Shown here one piece after another: positions 17,089 to 25,539 of a DNA stretch of 64,000 bases. Location: contig QAKI01000016.1 in the NCBI GenBank assembly GCA_003343905.1, positions 1 to 64,000 of the forward strand, read 5' to 3'. Position numbers and translations under genes: made by a program. Each line of letters begins with the position of its first letter. Position 1 is the stretch's first letter. Under the pieces are notes generated by a model that was not told where the DNA came from, searched no databases, and saw nothing but the letters and a program-made list of their open reading frames with translations. Source of the stretch: Subdoligranulum variabile (GTDB taxonomy: Bacteria > Bacillota > Clostridia > Oscillospirales > Ruminococcaceae).

Positions 17089-17688
17089 ATGAAGAGATCT
17101 GCCCAGACGATCATTCGTCCCGACGCATACTATACCATTGCCGCGTCCAATGGCCGTGTGCTGGAGGTGGCCGATTTCAATACCGAGAACGGGGCTTCGG
17201 TCCGTTTGTGGAGTTACGAGGGCCAGCCCTGGCAGCAGTGGCAGTTTGAGGAATCGGGCGAGGGCGAGTACCGCATCAAAAACCGCTTTACCGGCAAAGT
17301 GATGGACCTGGCGCTGTCCGGCGTGACGAACGGCACCTGGGTCCACCAGTGGAGCCGCACTTCCGGCGCGGCCCAGCGCTGGCAGATCGTGGAGTCCGGC
17401 GGTGGCAAGGTCAAACTGCGCAACGTGCTGGCCGACAAGGTGCTGGACCTGGTGGGCATGCGGGTGGAAAACGGCACCCAGGCCCAGATCTGGCAGGATG
17501 TGGCGGGTGAAAACCAGCTCTGGCGGCTGGAACCCGTGCCCGACCGCCTGCTGGAAAAAGAGGTCACGCCGCCCGTCCGCGCCGCCAAAGAGCCCGCCAA
17601 GGGCGCGAAGGCCGCCAGGGGCACCCGTACCCAGACCGCGAAAAAGACCGGCGGCAAATCGGCCCGCCGCGCCAGCAAGAACCGGTAA
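17089..17688 (+). CDS. Ricin-type beta-trefoil lectin-domain protein with basic tail
   Basis: 199 residues. One RICIN domain (about 13-150) with the three Q-x-W repeats of a beta-trefoil, around QQW (49-51), QRW (96-98) and QLW (143-145). It has no signal peptide or membrane segment. The last 45 residues are very rich in Lys, Arg and Ala (KGAKAARGTRTQTAKKTGG and beyond), like nucleic-acid-binding tails. Most RICIN proteins are secreted sugar binders, so a cytoplasmic form with a histone-like tail is unusual; RNA/DNA or cell-wall-polymer binding is possible. AAAGGAGG precedes the ATG. Confidence 0.85.
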   Translation: MKRSAQTIIRPDAYYTIAASNGRVLEVADFNTENGASVRLWSYEGQPWQQWQFEESGEGEYRIKNRFTGKVMDLALSGVTNGTWVHQWSRTSGAAQRWQIVESGGGKVKLRNVLADKVLDLVGMRVENGTQAQIWQDVAGENQLWRLEPVPDRLLEKEVTPPVRAAKEPAKGAKAARGTRTQTAKKTGGKSARRASKNR

Positions 17689-17728
17689 CACCGGCAGCCG
17701 CCCGCGGGCATGACGCCCGCAGGCCCCC

Positions 17729-17797
17729 ATAGAAAGATTTTGCCCAAAATCGTGCGCAAGGCGTGTACGGCGGCGCGCGGTTTTGGGTAAAATTTTG
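17729..17797. repeat. Long imperfect inverted repeat in the intergenic region
   Basis: The 329-base gap 17689-18017 holds no gene. Around TTTTGCCCAAAATCGTGCGC and, inverted about 16 bases later, GCGCGCGGTTTTGGGTAAAA it forms a hairpin with arms of about 24 bases pairing at roughly 20 positions. A third, direct copy of TTTGCCCAAAAT starts near 17801. It may be a mobile intergenic repeat or a structured 3' element; the rest of the gap is GC-rich and featureless up to the helicase promoter. Confidence 0.5.
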
Positions 17798-17948
17798 CCT
17801 TTGCCCAAAATCCCGGCACGGTGCGCCATGCGCGCCCCCTGCGGCGGGATTTGCCGCCTGGCCGCGCGCTGCCGGTCCCGGCGTGCCTACGGCGGCCGGT
17901 CTGCAAGAGCGGGCCGTGCCCTCCTGTGCCGCGCGGCGGCCGCCGCCC

Positions 17949-17977
17949 GCTTGCGGGGCCGGGAAAAGCCTGTTATA
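17949..17977 (+). promoter_or_regulatory. Sigma-A promoter of the DEAD-box helicase gene
   Basis: -35 TTGCGG (17949-17954), 17-bp spacer, -10 TATAAT (17972-17977). Confidence 0.7.
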
Positions 17978-18017
17978 ATGGAAAGAAACCGTCAAAACGA
18001 AAGGCAGTACAAACGCT

Positions 18018-19205
18018 ATGCAGTTTACAGAGCTTACCAACATTGCGCCCGAGATCCTGCGCGCCACCCAGGCCATGGGCTTTACCGATATGACCGAGAT
18101 CCAGGAAAAGGCGATCCCGCTGATGATGGACGGCCACGACATGATCGCCAAGGCCCCCACCGGCACCGGCAAGACGGTGGCTTTCGGCATCCCGCTCTTG
18201 AGCAAGGTGGACCCCAGGCGGAGCAAACCGCAGGCCGTGGTGCTCAGCCCCACGCGGGAACTGGCCCAGCAGATCGCCCAGGACCTGCGCAACCTGGCCC
18301 AGTTTTTGCCCGACATCAAGATCGTCTGCGTTTACGGCGGCGCGGGCATGGACAAGCAGCAGCGCCAGCTCAAAGCCGGCTGCCAGATCGTGGTGGCCAC
18401 GCCGGGCCGCCTGATGGACCACTACCGCCACCACACCATCGACGTGTCCGACGTGGAGACTGTGGTGCTGGACGAAGCCGACGAGATGCTGAACATGGGC
18501 TTTTACAAGGACGTGCGGCACATCATCGACCTGATGAAGCACCGCAAGAGCCTTTCGATGTTTTCGGCCACCATCAGCCGGGAAGTGCTGGACATCGGCT
18601 GGCTGTACCAGCACAACGCCGCCGAAGTCAGCGTGCAGCCCGTGGAGGACTCCAGCCCCAAGATCGCCCAGTACAAGCTGCTGACCACCGGGCGGGACAA
18701 GCTGGCCGACGCCGCCCAGCTCATCATCTCGGAAGGGTACAAGCGGGTGATGATCTTCTGCAACACCAAGTACAACACCGGCATGCTGGCGAACCAGCTT
18801 GCCCGGCTGAACTTTAACGTGGACTGCCTGCACGGGGATCTTTCGCAGGCGGAACGCAACCGCATCATGACCCGCTTCAAAGCGGGCGAGATCGCCGTGC
18901 TGGTCGCCACCGACGTGGCGGCCCGCGGCATCGACGTGTCCGACGTGGACGCCGTCATCAACTACGACGTGCCCGAAGAAAACGAGCACTACACCCACCG
19001 CATCGGCCGTACCGGCCGCGCCCGCAGGGAGGGCGCCAGCTACCTGTTCTACACCAAAGAGGAACAGAAGCGGGTGGACCAGCTGCTGCGGCTGACCCGC
19101 AACCTGGACGACTGCAAGCCCGTCAAGTTCGACTTCAACCATGAACATCTGATCGTGGAGGAGACCAAGCCCCAGGACCGCTTCCAGATCAAAGCCTATT
19201 TCTGA
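18018..19205 (+). CDS. DEAD-box ATP-dependent RNA helicase
   Basis: 395 residues, essentially the helicase core without a long C-terminal extension. Motif I APTGTGKT (46-53), Ia PTRELAQQ, II DEAD (152-155), III SAT, and VI HRIGRTGRA are intact, as is the Q motif near 20-30. It unwinds RNA duplexes in ribosome assembly, mRNA decay or cold adaptation. Being close to the minimal eIF4A-like core, it cannot be assigned to CshA, CshB or DeaD. The Shine-Dalgarno is weak (GAAAGGCAG). Confidence 0.93.
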   Translation: MQFTELTNIAPEILRATQAMGFTDMTEIQEKAIPLMMDGHDMIAKAPTGTGKTVAFGIPLLSKVDPRRSKPQAVVLSPTRELAQQIAQDLRNLAQFLPDIKIVCVYGGAGMDKQQRQLKAGCQIVVATPGRLMDHYRHHTIDVSDVETVVLDEADEMLNMGFYKDVRHIIDLMKHRKSLSMFSATISREVLDIGWLYQHNAAEVSVQPVEDSSPKIAQYKLLTTGRDKLADAAQLIISEGYKRVMIFCNTKYNTGMLANQLARLNFNVDCLHGDLSQAERNRIMTRFKAGEIAVLVATDVAARGIDVSDVDAVINYDVPEENEHYTHRIGRTGRARREGASYLFYTKEEQKRVDQLLRLTRNLDDCKPVKFDFNHEHLIVEETKPQDRFQIKAYF

Positions 19206-19215
19206 TCTTTGCGCG

Positions 19216-19264
19216 AAAAACCCGCGTCCCGGCCGCTGTCTGCGGCATGGGAACGCGGGTTTTG
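19216..19264. terminator. Bidirectional terminator between convergent genes
   Basis: AAAACCCGCG pairs with CGCGGGTTTT, with inner pairing GCCGC/GCGGC. It ends the helicase gene and the kinase gene on the other strand. Confidence 0.85.
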
Positions 19265-19290
19265 TCTGTTTTATTCCGTTTTGCAAAAGG

Positions 19291-20724
19291 TCAGTTCGCG
19301 GCGCGCAGCGTAAAGACGAAGCGGCACCACTTGCCTTCCTCGCTTTCGGCGTGGATCTGCCCGCCCGAAAGGTTCACCAGGATCTTGCAGATATGCAGCC
19401 CCAGCCCGCTGCCGCGGGTGTTCATGCCGCGGGAACGGTCCTCTTTATAGAACCGTTCAAAGACAAAGGGCAGGGCTTCGGGCGCGATGCCGGAACCGCT
19501 GTTTTCGATGCACACTTCCACCATATCGCCCTTGCGCTGGGCCGCGAAGGAGATCGTGCCCCCCTCCGGCGTGAACTTGATGGCGTTGTCCACGATGTTG
19601 TACACCACCTGATGGACAAAGTCCGGGTCCGCGCAGATCATCATGGGCGGCCCGCCCAACCCCTGAATGTCGATCTTGCCGTCCTCGATGCGCTGTTCAT
19701 CGCTGAGGACCACGTCGGTGATCGTTTTCCACAGGTCGTAGTTCCGGGCATGCACCGGCACTTCCCCGGCTTCCAGCTTGGTGATGTCCAGCATATTCTG
19801 CACCAGGCGGGCCAGGCGGCCGGTCTCCTGCGAAACGATGGTCAGGTAGTGGTGATTTTCCTCCTGGGGGATCGTGCCGTCCAGCATGCCGTCGATAAAG
19901 CCCTTGATGGTCGTCATCGGCGTGCGCAGTTCGTGGGCGATGTTGCCCATGAACTGCCCGCGGGAATTGTCAATGGTCTGCAGCCGTTGGGCCATATTGT
20001 TGAAGGTGGTGGCAAAATCCGCCAGTTCCACGCAGCCGTCCACCGGGGCGCGGGCGGTAAAGTCCCCGCTGCCCAGCTTGCGGGCGGCGTCGCTGATGGC
20101 CTCGATGGGGCCGGTGATCCGCCGGGCCAGCACCCAGCACAGCAGGCTGCACAGCAGCAGGATCGCCACCGCCGAGATGCCGAACATCATCAGCATATCG
20201 AGCATATAGGACCCCAGCGCCGCCATGGGGCTGGCCGCGAACAGATACCCCACCACGCCGCCGATGTCGATGCGGCGGCCGGCGGTGTAGTATTTGTCGG
20301 TATAGACGCCGCCCAGCGTGCCCGTCACGAACAGGTCGCCGCCCGCGTCCATCTGGTCCAGCATATCCTGGGGGACCGGGTTATTGGTGAAGTCCGCGCC
20401 CTTGGTGTGCAGCAGCACGCTGCCGTCCTCCGCCGTGACGAACACCATCGCGCCGGAGGTCGTGTTGAACAGTTCATACCCGTTGCGGGCATTCTGGGCG
20501 CGGTCGCTGCCCAGCGGTTCGGTCACGATGTAGCCGGCCTCGGCAAAGCGGTCGGTCAGCGCGGAAGCGCCGTCCAGAATGGCGGTGAGCGCCACCCGCC
20601 GCTCATTGACGAAATAGGCAGCCGAGAGCGCCGTCTGGATGGCGCACATGACGCTGAGGCCCAGCACCAGCACCACCGCGATGGTGGAAAAGAACTCCCG
20701 GCTGATGGTATTGCGGCGGTTCAT
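19291..20724 (-). CDS. Membrane sensor histidine kinase
   Basis: 477 residues. TM1 about 13-36, an extracellular sensory loop of about 140 residues, TM2 about 176-199, HAMP about 200-252, HisKA with NIAHELRTPMTT (His264), then HATPase with VVYNIVDNAIKF and RGSGLGLHICK. The layout matches the WalK/PhoR/VicK-like class without a PAS domain. It overlaps the response regulator gene by four bases (ATGA), so expression is coupled. The signal is unknown. Confidence 0.93.
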   Translation of the reverse strand: MNRRNTISREFFSTIAVVLVLGLSVMCAIQTALSAAYFVNERRVALTAILDGASALTDRFAEAGYIVTEPLGSDRAQNARNGYELFNTTSGAMVFVTAEDGSVLLHTKGADFTNNPVPQDMLDQMDAGGDLFVTGTLGGVYTDKYYTAGRRIDIGGVVGYLFAASPMAALGSYMLDMLMMFGISAVAILLLCSLLCWVLARRITGPIEAISDAARKLGSGDFTARAPVDGCVELADFATTFNNMAQRLQTIDNSRGQFMGNIAHELRTPMTTIKGFIDGMLDGTIPQEENHHYLTIVSQETGRLARLVQNMLDITKLEAGEVPVHARNYDLWKTITDVVLSDEQRIEDGKIDIQGLGGPPMMICADPDFVHQVVYNIVDNAIKFTPEGGTISFAAQRKGDMVEVCIENSGSGIAPEALPFVFERFYKEDRSRGMNTRGSGLGLHICKILVNLSGGQIHAESEEGKWCRFVFTLRAAN

Positions 20725-21404
20725 TCCTTGACCTCGAACTTATAGCCGACGCCCCAGACCGTTTTGAGGTTCCACTGTTCGGACGCGCCTTCGAGCTTTT
20801 CGCGCAGGCGCTTCACATGCACGTCGATGGTGCGGGAGTCGCCGTAGTATTCAAAGCCCCACACCTCGTCCAGCAGTTGGTCGCGGGTATAGACACGGTT
20901 GGGGTGGCCCGCCAGGCAGGCCAGCAGTTCCAGTTCCTTGGGCGGGGCTTCCACGACCTTGCCCTTGACCTTGAGTTCGTAGCGGTTCATATCCAGGTGC
21001 AGGTTATCAAAGTCATAGACGCCCTTGTTGTCCTCTTTGGCAGAGCGGCGCAGCACCGCCTTGATGCGGGCCGTGACCTCCTTGGCGTCAAAGGGCTTGA
21101 CGATATAGTCGTCGGCGCCCAGTTCCAGGCCCAGCACCTTGTCATAGGTCTCGCCCTTGGCAGTCAGCATGATGATGGGGGTGTTGTCCTTGGCGCGGAT
21201 CTTGCGGCAGACTTCCCAGCCGTCCATCACCGGCATCATCACGTCCAGCAGCACCAGGTCGGGGTGCAGTTTTTCAAATTCAGCCAGCGCGGCCTTGCCG
21301 TCGTTGGCCAGCGTGACATTGTAGCCCTCCTTGACCAGATACAGGCGCAGCAGTTCACAGATATTTTTGTCGTCGTCCACGACGAGGATCTTCTCATTAG
21401 CCAT
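20721..21404 (-). CDS. OmpR/PhoB-family response regulator
   Basis: 227 residues. Receiver with DDD (10-12), phospho-acceptor Asp54 (LVLLDVMMPVMDGWE), Thr/Lys switch residues (MLTAKG, KPFDAKE), and a C-terminal winged helix ending RTIDVHVKRLREKL. It is close to the RegX3/PhoP/SrrA type. First gene of a two-gene operon with the kinase. GGAGGGAAATACC precedes the ATG. Confidence 0.94.
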   Translation of the reverse strand: MANEKILVVDDDKNICELLRLYLVKEGYNVTLANDGKAALAEFEKLHPDLVLLDVMMPVMDGWEVCRKIRAKDNTPIIMLTAKGETYDKVLGLELGADDYIVKPFDAKEVTARIKAVLRRSAKEDNKGVYDFDNLHLDMNRYELKVKGKVVEAPPKELELLACLAGHPNRVYTRDQLLDEVWGFEYYGDSRTIDVHVKRLREKLEGASEQWNLKTVWGVGYKFEVKE

Positions 21405-21426
21405 GGTATTTCCCTCCGTTTTGGCG

Positions 21427-21466
21427 CCCCGCCGCTCCGGCGGGGATCAGGTATGGCTCTATTATA
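21427..21466 (-). promoter_or_regulatory. -10 element and leader hairpin of the two-component operon
   Basis: Minus-strand -10 TATAAT (21461-21466) lacks a clear -35. A perfect 8-bp GC hairpin (21427-21434 with 21438-21445) lies about ten bases into the predicted transcript, before the Shine-Dalgarno site. Confidence 0.5.
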
Positions 21467-21551
21467 CTGTATAAATGTGGATAAAAAAAGAGCGGGACGG
21501 CGTTTTTCCTGCTTTTTTCTTGCGCGGGCCGCCCATTCCCGCCGCTATGGC

Positions 21552-21597
21552 AAAAAAACGGGAAGAGTTCTTCCCGAAGAAAGTCCTCTTCCCGTTT
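21552..21597 (-). terminator. Terminator of the yhgE-like gene
   Basis: AAACGGGAAGAG (21556-21567) pairs with CTCTTCCCGTTT (21586-21597), followed on the minus strand by a T7 run (plus-strand A at 21552-21558, partly within the stem). Confidence 0.8.
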
Positions 21598-21634
21598 GTA
21601 TTTGTTAAAAGCCGCGGTTTTCCCGCCGGGTGGT

Positions 21635-24550
21635 TCAGGCCAGGCGGTGGCGTTCGAGCCAGACCATCAGGGTGGGCTTCTGCGCCCGGATGCGCTTGGC
21701 GCGCACCACGAACACCAGAATGGTCAGCAGCGTGAACACCGCCAGCCATACCGCCAGATACGCCAGACAGCCGCCGATGTCCTGCCCGCCGCAGATCGCG
21801 CGGCGAAAAGCCGTGACGCTGTAGGTGAAGGGCACCCAATCATGCAGATACGGCACAAAAGAGCCGGACAGTTCCAGCGGATAGGTGCCGACAGAACCCG
21901 CCAACTGGACCACCATAAAGACCAGCATCAGGAAGCTGCCCACCTTGCCCATCAGGTTGGTGAAGAAATACATCACCGACATAAACGTGACCGAAGCCAC
22001 ACAGGCCACCAGCAATGTCTGCCCCATACGGGCCGGGTCAAAGCCGTTGAAGGCGTGCAGCGCCGCCACCATGACCAGCGCCTGCAGCACCGCGATGGCA
22101 TACAGCACGCTGGCCTTGCTCAGCCACCAGGCGGTCCCGCTCTTGAGTTTGCCGTAATATTCGGTCAGCGGGTACATCAGGCTGAAAGCGATGCAGCCCA
22201 CCCACAGGGCCACCGACATCATGTACGGCGCCATACCGTGCCCGTTGTTGGGCACCTGGGTCAGTTGGGTCTCCCGGGTATCCACCGGCGCGGCGAACAT
22301 ATCCGTCACGGCGTCGCCGGTGTTCGTATCACGGATCTGCTGCGCGCCGTCCGCCAGGCTGCTTTGCAGGGTATCGGCCCCCTCCTGCAACTGCTGGATG
22401 CCGTCGCCCAGTTCCCCGCTGCCGTCCGCGAGCTGGCGGGCGCCGTCCTGGATCTGACCGGCGCCGTCGGTCAGGGCCGCGGCTCCTTCGTTCAGCGCCG
22501 GGCTGTTCCGGGTCAGTTCGCCCGTGCCCTCCGCCAGTTGGGCCGTGCCGTCCTTGAGGTCCTGCGTGCCCTGCTGCAAGCGGCTGATGCCGTCGGTCAG
22601 CGCGGGGATCTGGCCGCTCAGGCTGTCCATCCCGCTGCGCAACGCGCCGCTGCCGCTGACCAGTTCCTCCAGGCCGCCGTCCAACTGGGCCGCGCCCTGC
22701 CGCAGGACCGAGGTGCCCTGCTGCTGCAACGCCGCGCCGCCGCTGGCCGCCTGGGCGATGCCATCGGTGAGCAGCGGGGCCTGCTGGGCCAACTGGCTGG
22801 TGCCGCCCTCCAACCGGGTCAGGCCATCGACCAGCGAGTCCATGCCCGCCGACACGGTCTGTGTGCCCGTGCTCAGGGCGGGCAGACCGTTGCTCTGGTC
22901 CGTCAGGGCGGCGCTGCCCGCTGCCGCCTGCGCCACGCCCTGCGTATAAGTGGCAAGACCGTTTTGCAATTCAGCCGCGCCCTGTTGCAGCGCGGCCACC
23001 GCCGCAGTCAGGTCCCCGGCGCCCGCGGCGCCTGCCGTGCTTTCGGCCCCGCGCAGCGTGCCCGCCGCCGCGGTCAGGGTCTCCGCGGCCTGCTGGCGGG
23101 CGGCGTCGGCGGTCTGGGCGTCCTGATAGTTCTGCTGCGCCGCAGCGGCCAGATCATTCGCCGCCTGGATCAGCGCGTTCAGCGCATCCGGGTCCCCGTC
23201 GCGGGCCGCCTGACTGTTGTCCGCAATGGTCTGGGCCAGCGCTGACGGGTCCTGCGGGGCCACTGCCCCGGCCTGTACCGTCTGCGCGGCCTGATCCATC
23301 TGGACGGCCAGCGCCTCCAGCGCGGCCGCGTCCCCGGTCCCGGCAACGCCGCCAAGCGCGGCAGCCAGGGTGTCCAGACCGTTTTTCAAGTTTGCTGCGC
23401 CGTCGTTCAACGCCTGGGAATTTCCATTCAGTGTTTGCAGGCCGTCGTTCAGTGCCACGGCCCCCTGCTGGGCGGTCTGCGCACCCGCGGCCAGGTCCTG
23501 CGCGCCCTGCTGCAACTGCTGCGCCCCCGCCAGGGCCTGGCTGGCCCCCGCTTCCAGCGCCGCCGCGGCATCCGGCAGGGCGGCGGTCTGGGATTGCAGT
23601 TCGCTCAGCCCTTCGTTCAGGGTCTTCATGCTATCGTCCACCTGGGCTGCGCCCCCGGCCAATGTACCGCTGCCGTCCTTGGCCTGCGCCGCACCGTCGG
23701 CCAGCTGCTTTGCGCCGTCGTTCAGCGCGCCGACGCCCTGCGTCAGCGCCGGGGCCGCCGCGCCCAACTGGTCCACGCCGTCCTTGACCTGGGCCGCGCC
23801 GTCATCCAGTTCCCGCGCGCCGTCATCCAACTGCTGCACGCCCTGGGTGTACTGGGCCAGCCCTTCGGTCAGCGTTTCGCTGCCGCTGCGGAAGGTCAGG
23901 GTGCTGTCCGCCAAAAGCTGCAGGTTCTCCCGGATGGTGCTGTTGCCGTCCGCCAGTTCGCCGGTGCCGTCTTTCAGTTCCCCGGCGCCGTCGGCTGCCT
24001 CCTGCATGCCGTCGCCCACTTCACCCAGCTGGTCGAACATCGTTTCCGCGTAGGTTTTGGTCACCTCGGTGCGCACGCCGCCCTGGATCTCCTTCATGGC
24101 GCTCTCGCTCAGTTTGGAGGCGATGTAGTTGGTACCGGGGTTGGTCTCATAGTTCAGTTCCATCTTGCGGGGCTGCGGGTCGGTCAGCGTCGCCGCATTG
24201 GCCGAAAAGTCCTGCGGGATGGTGATGACCATGTAATAATCCCCCGCCGCAAGGCCCTGGGCCGCCGCGTCCGCGTCCACTACATGGAAATCCAGCGAAG
24301 CGTCGTCCAGCAGGTTTTCCACCAGTTGGCCGCCCACGTCCAGGGTCTCGCCCTCATACTCCACCGGCTGGTCCTGGTTGACCAGCGCCACCGGCAGATG
24401 TTCCACATTGCCGTAGGGGTCCCACATCGACCCCAGAAACAGCGTGGTATAGATGGTGGGGATGACGATGACCGCCGCCACCACCAACAGCATCAGCTTG
24501 TTTTTGAACAGCTTCTTCCATTCGTTCTTCAACATAGAACGAAACGTCAC
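21635..24550 (-). CDS. YhgE/Pip-domain membrane protein
   Basis: 971 residues. An N-terminal cytoplasmic stretch and TM1 (about 20-45) lead to a large extracellular region built of many 7-residue-periodic repeats of the type L-x-D/Q-G-x-x-x-L (roughly 195-740), then about six C-terminal membrane segments in an ABC-2-like block. This is the YhgE/Pip/EsaA plan; relatives include phage-infection protein and the type VII secretion factor EsaA. Its job is unknown: export or envelope integrity is likely. The start may be GTG at 24550 (taken here) or ATG at 24535. It is divergent from a TetR gene. Confidence 0.88.
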   Translation of the reverse strand: MTFRSMLKNEWKKLFKNKLMLLVVAAVIVIPTIYTTLFLGSMWDPYGNVEHLPVALVNQDQPVEYEGETLDVGGQLVENLLDDASLDFHVVDADAAAQGLAAGDYYMVITIPQDFSANAATLTDPQPRKMELNYETNPGTNYIASKLSESAMKEIQGGVRTEVTKTYAETMFDQLGEVGDGMQEAADGAGELKDGTGELADGNSTIRENLQLLADSTLTFRSGSETLTEGLAQYTQGVQQLDDGARELDDGAAQVKDGVDQLGAAAPALTQGVGALNDGAKQLADGAAQAKDGSGTLAGGAAQVDDSMKTLNEGLSELQSQTAALPDAAAALEAGASQALAGAQQLQQGAQDLAAGAQTAQQGAVALNDGLQTLNGNSQALNDGAANLKNGLDTLAAALGGVAGTGDAAALEALAVQMDQAAQTVQAGAVAPQDPSALAQTIADNSQAARDGDPDALNALIQAANDLAAAAQQNYQDAQTADAARQQAAETLTAAAGTLRGAESTAGAAGAGDLTAAVAALQQGAAELQNGLATYTQGVAQAAAGSAALTDQSNGLPALSTGTQTVSAGMDSLVDGLTRLEGGTSQLAQQAPLLTDGIAQAASGGAALQQQGTSVLRQGAAQLDGGLEELVSGSGALRSGMDSLSGQIPALTDGISRLQQGTQDLKDGTAQLAEGTGELTRNSPALNEGAAALTDGAGQIQDGARQLADGSGELGDGIQQLQEGADTLQSSLADGAQQIRDTNTGDAVTDMFAAPVDTRETQLTQVPNNGHGMAPYMMSVALWVGCIAFSLMYPLTEYYGKLKSGTAWWLSKASVLYAIAVLQALVMVAALHAFNGFDPARMGQTLLVACVASVTFMSVMYFFTNLMGKVGSFLMLVFMVVQLAGSVGTYPLELSGSFVPYLHDWVPFTYSVTAFRRAICGGQDIGGCLAYLAVWLAVFTLLTILVFVVRAKRIRAQKPTLMVWLERHRLA

Positions 24551-24607
24551 TTCCTTCCCTCTGCCTCCAGAGAAATATCAACACAGTGTAGCATATACAA
24601 CTTTTTG

Positions 24608-24636
24608 TTGCTTTTTTCCCCAAATCCCATTATACT
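24608..24636 (+). promoter_or_regulatory. Sigma-A promoter of the TetR gene
   Basis: -35 TTGCTT (24608-24613), 17-bp spacer, -10 TATACT (24631-24636). Confidence 0.6.
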
Positions 24637-24673
24637 AAGGGGGAGCGCGAAACTCAACCGACAGCTTTGCGTC

Positions 24674-24691
24674 TTGACGTTTATTAGTCAA
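24674..24691. promoter_or_regulatory. Candidate TetR operator
   Basis: TTGAC-N8-GTCAA inverted repeat (24674-24691) between the divergent yhgE-like gene and the TetR gene, downstream of the tetR promoter. Size and place fit an autoregulatory operator; arms are only 5 bp. Confidence 0.4.
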
Positions 24692-24750
24692 CACTCCGTT
24701 GCGCTGTGTCGAGTTGTCACAAATATTTTACAAAAGAAAGGACGATCTGT

Positions 24751-25329
24751 ATGGAGAAGAAGCCGGACCGGCGCATCCCGCGCACAAGGGCCCAACTGCG
24801 GCACGGCCTTGCCCTGCTGATGGAACAGAAAAGCGTGAAGGAAGTGACGGTAAAGGAACTGACCGACCTGGTGAACATCAACCGTTCGACCTTCTACCTG
24901 CACTACACCGACATTTACAATATGCTGGAAAGCATCGAGAACGAATTGTTCGAGGACATCCTGCACACCATCCACGCCCACCCGGTCAGCCCCTTTAACG
25001 AGCGCAGTTTTCCCTTTATCGAGGATATCTTCGCCATCCTGTTCGATAACCGGGAGATCTGCGCCGCCCTGCTGGGACCGCACGGCGACATCACCTTCCT
25101 GAACCGCATTGAGGAGATGCTCTCCCACTACTGCCTGAAAGCCCTGCAGGACGCCTACCCCGATCTGATGGACAACCTGAAATACAGCTACGCCTACTGC
25201 GTGGCGGGCTGCGTGGGGCTGATCAAGGACTGGCTTTCCCGCGGGTGCGAGGAAAGCCCCCAGCACATGGCCCAGCTCACCTTCCGTCTGGTGATGAACA
25301 CGGTCCGCGACTCCTACCCGCACAACTGA
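24751..25329 (+). CDS. TetR-family transcriptional regulator
   Basis: 192 residues. The N-terminal helix-turn-helix (about 10-58) reads TRAQLRHGLALLMEQKSVKEVTVKELTDLVNIN in two parts and ends with the TetR signature RSTFYLHYTDIYNM. The C-terminal half is the ligand domain. ATG at 24751 has AAAGGAC before it; the in-frame GTG further up lacks a site. TetR genes are often paired with YhgE/Pip genes, so it likely represses its divergent neighbour and itself. Confidence 0.9.
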   Translation: MEKKPDRRIPRTRAQLRHGLALLMEQKSVKEVTVKELTDLVNINRSTFYLHYTDIYNMLESIENELFEDILHTIHAHPVSPFNERSFPFIEDIFAILFDNREICAALLGPHGDITFLNRIEEMLSHYCLKALQDAYPDLMDNLKYSYAYCVAGCVGLIKDWLSRGCEESPQHMAQLTFRLVMNTVRDSYPHN

Positions 25330-25386
25330 CCGCCGCCCGGCCAGGGGCAAAGCGAAAGAAAAGTGGGCGCCCCTCCCCCGCCCGGC

Positions 25387-25415
25387 TTGCCCTTTGGCGC
25401 GCCGGTGTGTATAAT
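25387..25415 (+). promoter_or_regulatory. Sigma-A promoter of ychF
   Basis: -35 TTGCCC (25387-25392), 17-bp spacer, -10 TATAAT (25410-25415). Shares TGTATAATAGTAGCAG with the uxaC promoter. Confidence 0.7.
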
Positions 25416-25539
25416 AGTAGCAGCATACATGGGGATTTTTGCCGCTTTGGGCCGCGCCCGCCGGCATAAAACGCCGCCAAAAGCGCGCGGAAGCCAAACG
25501 CCCCAAAGCATGGATCAATAAAGGAGATGCACAGATACT

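Noticed and set aside
22300..24000. DNA tandem-repeat array or minisatellite
   Set aside because: The repetition is at protein level (7-residue heptads of the YhgE/Pip protein) with varied codons, not a DNA repeat array; no CRISPR-like spacer pattern is present.
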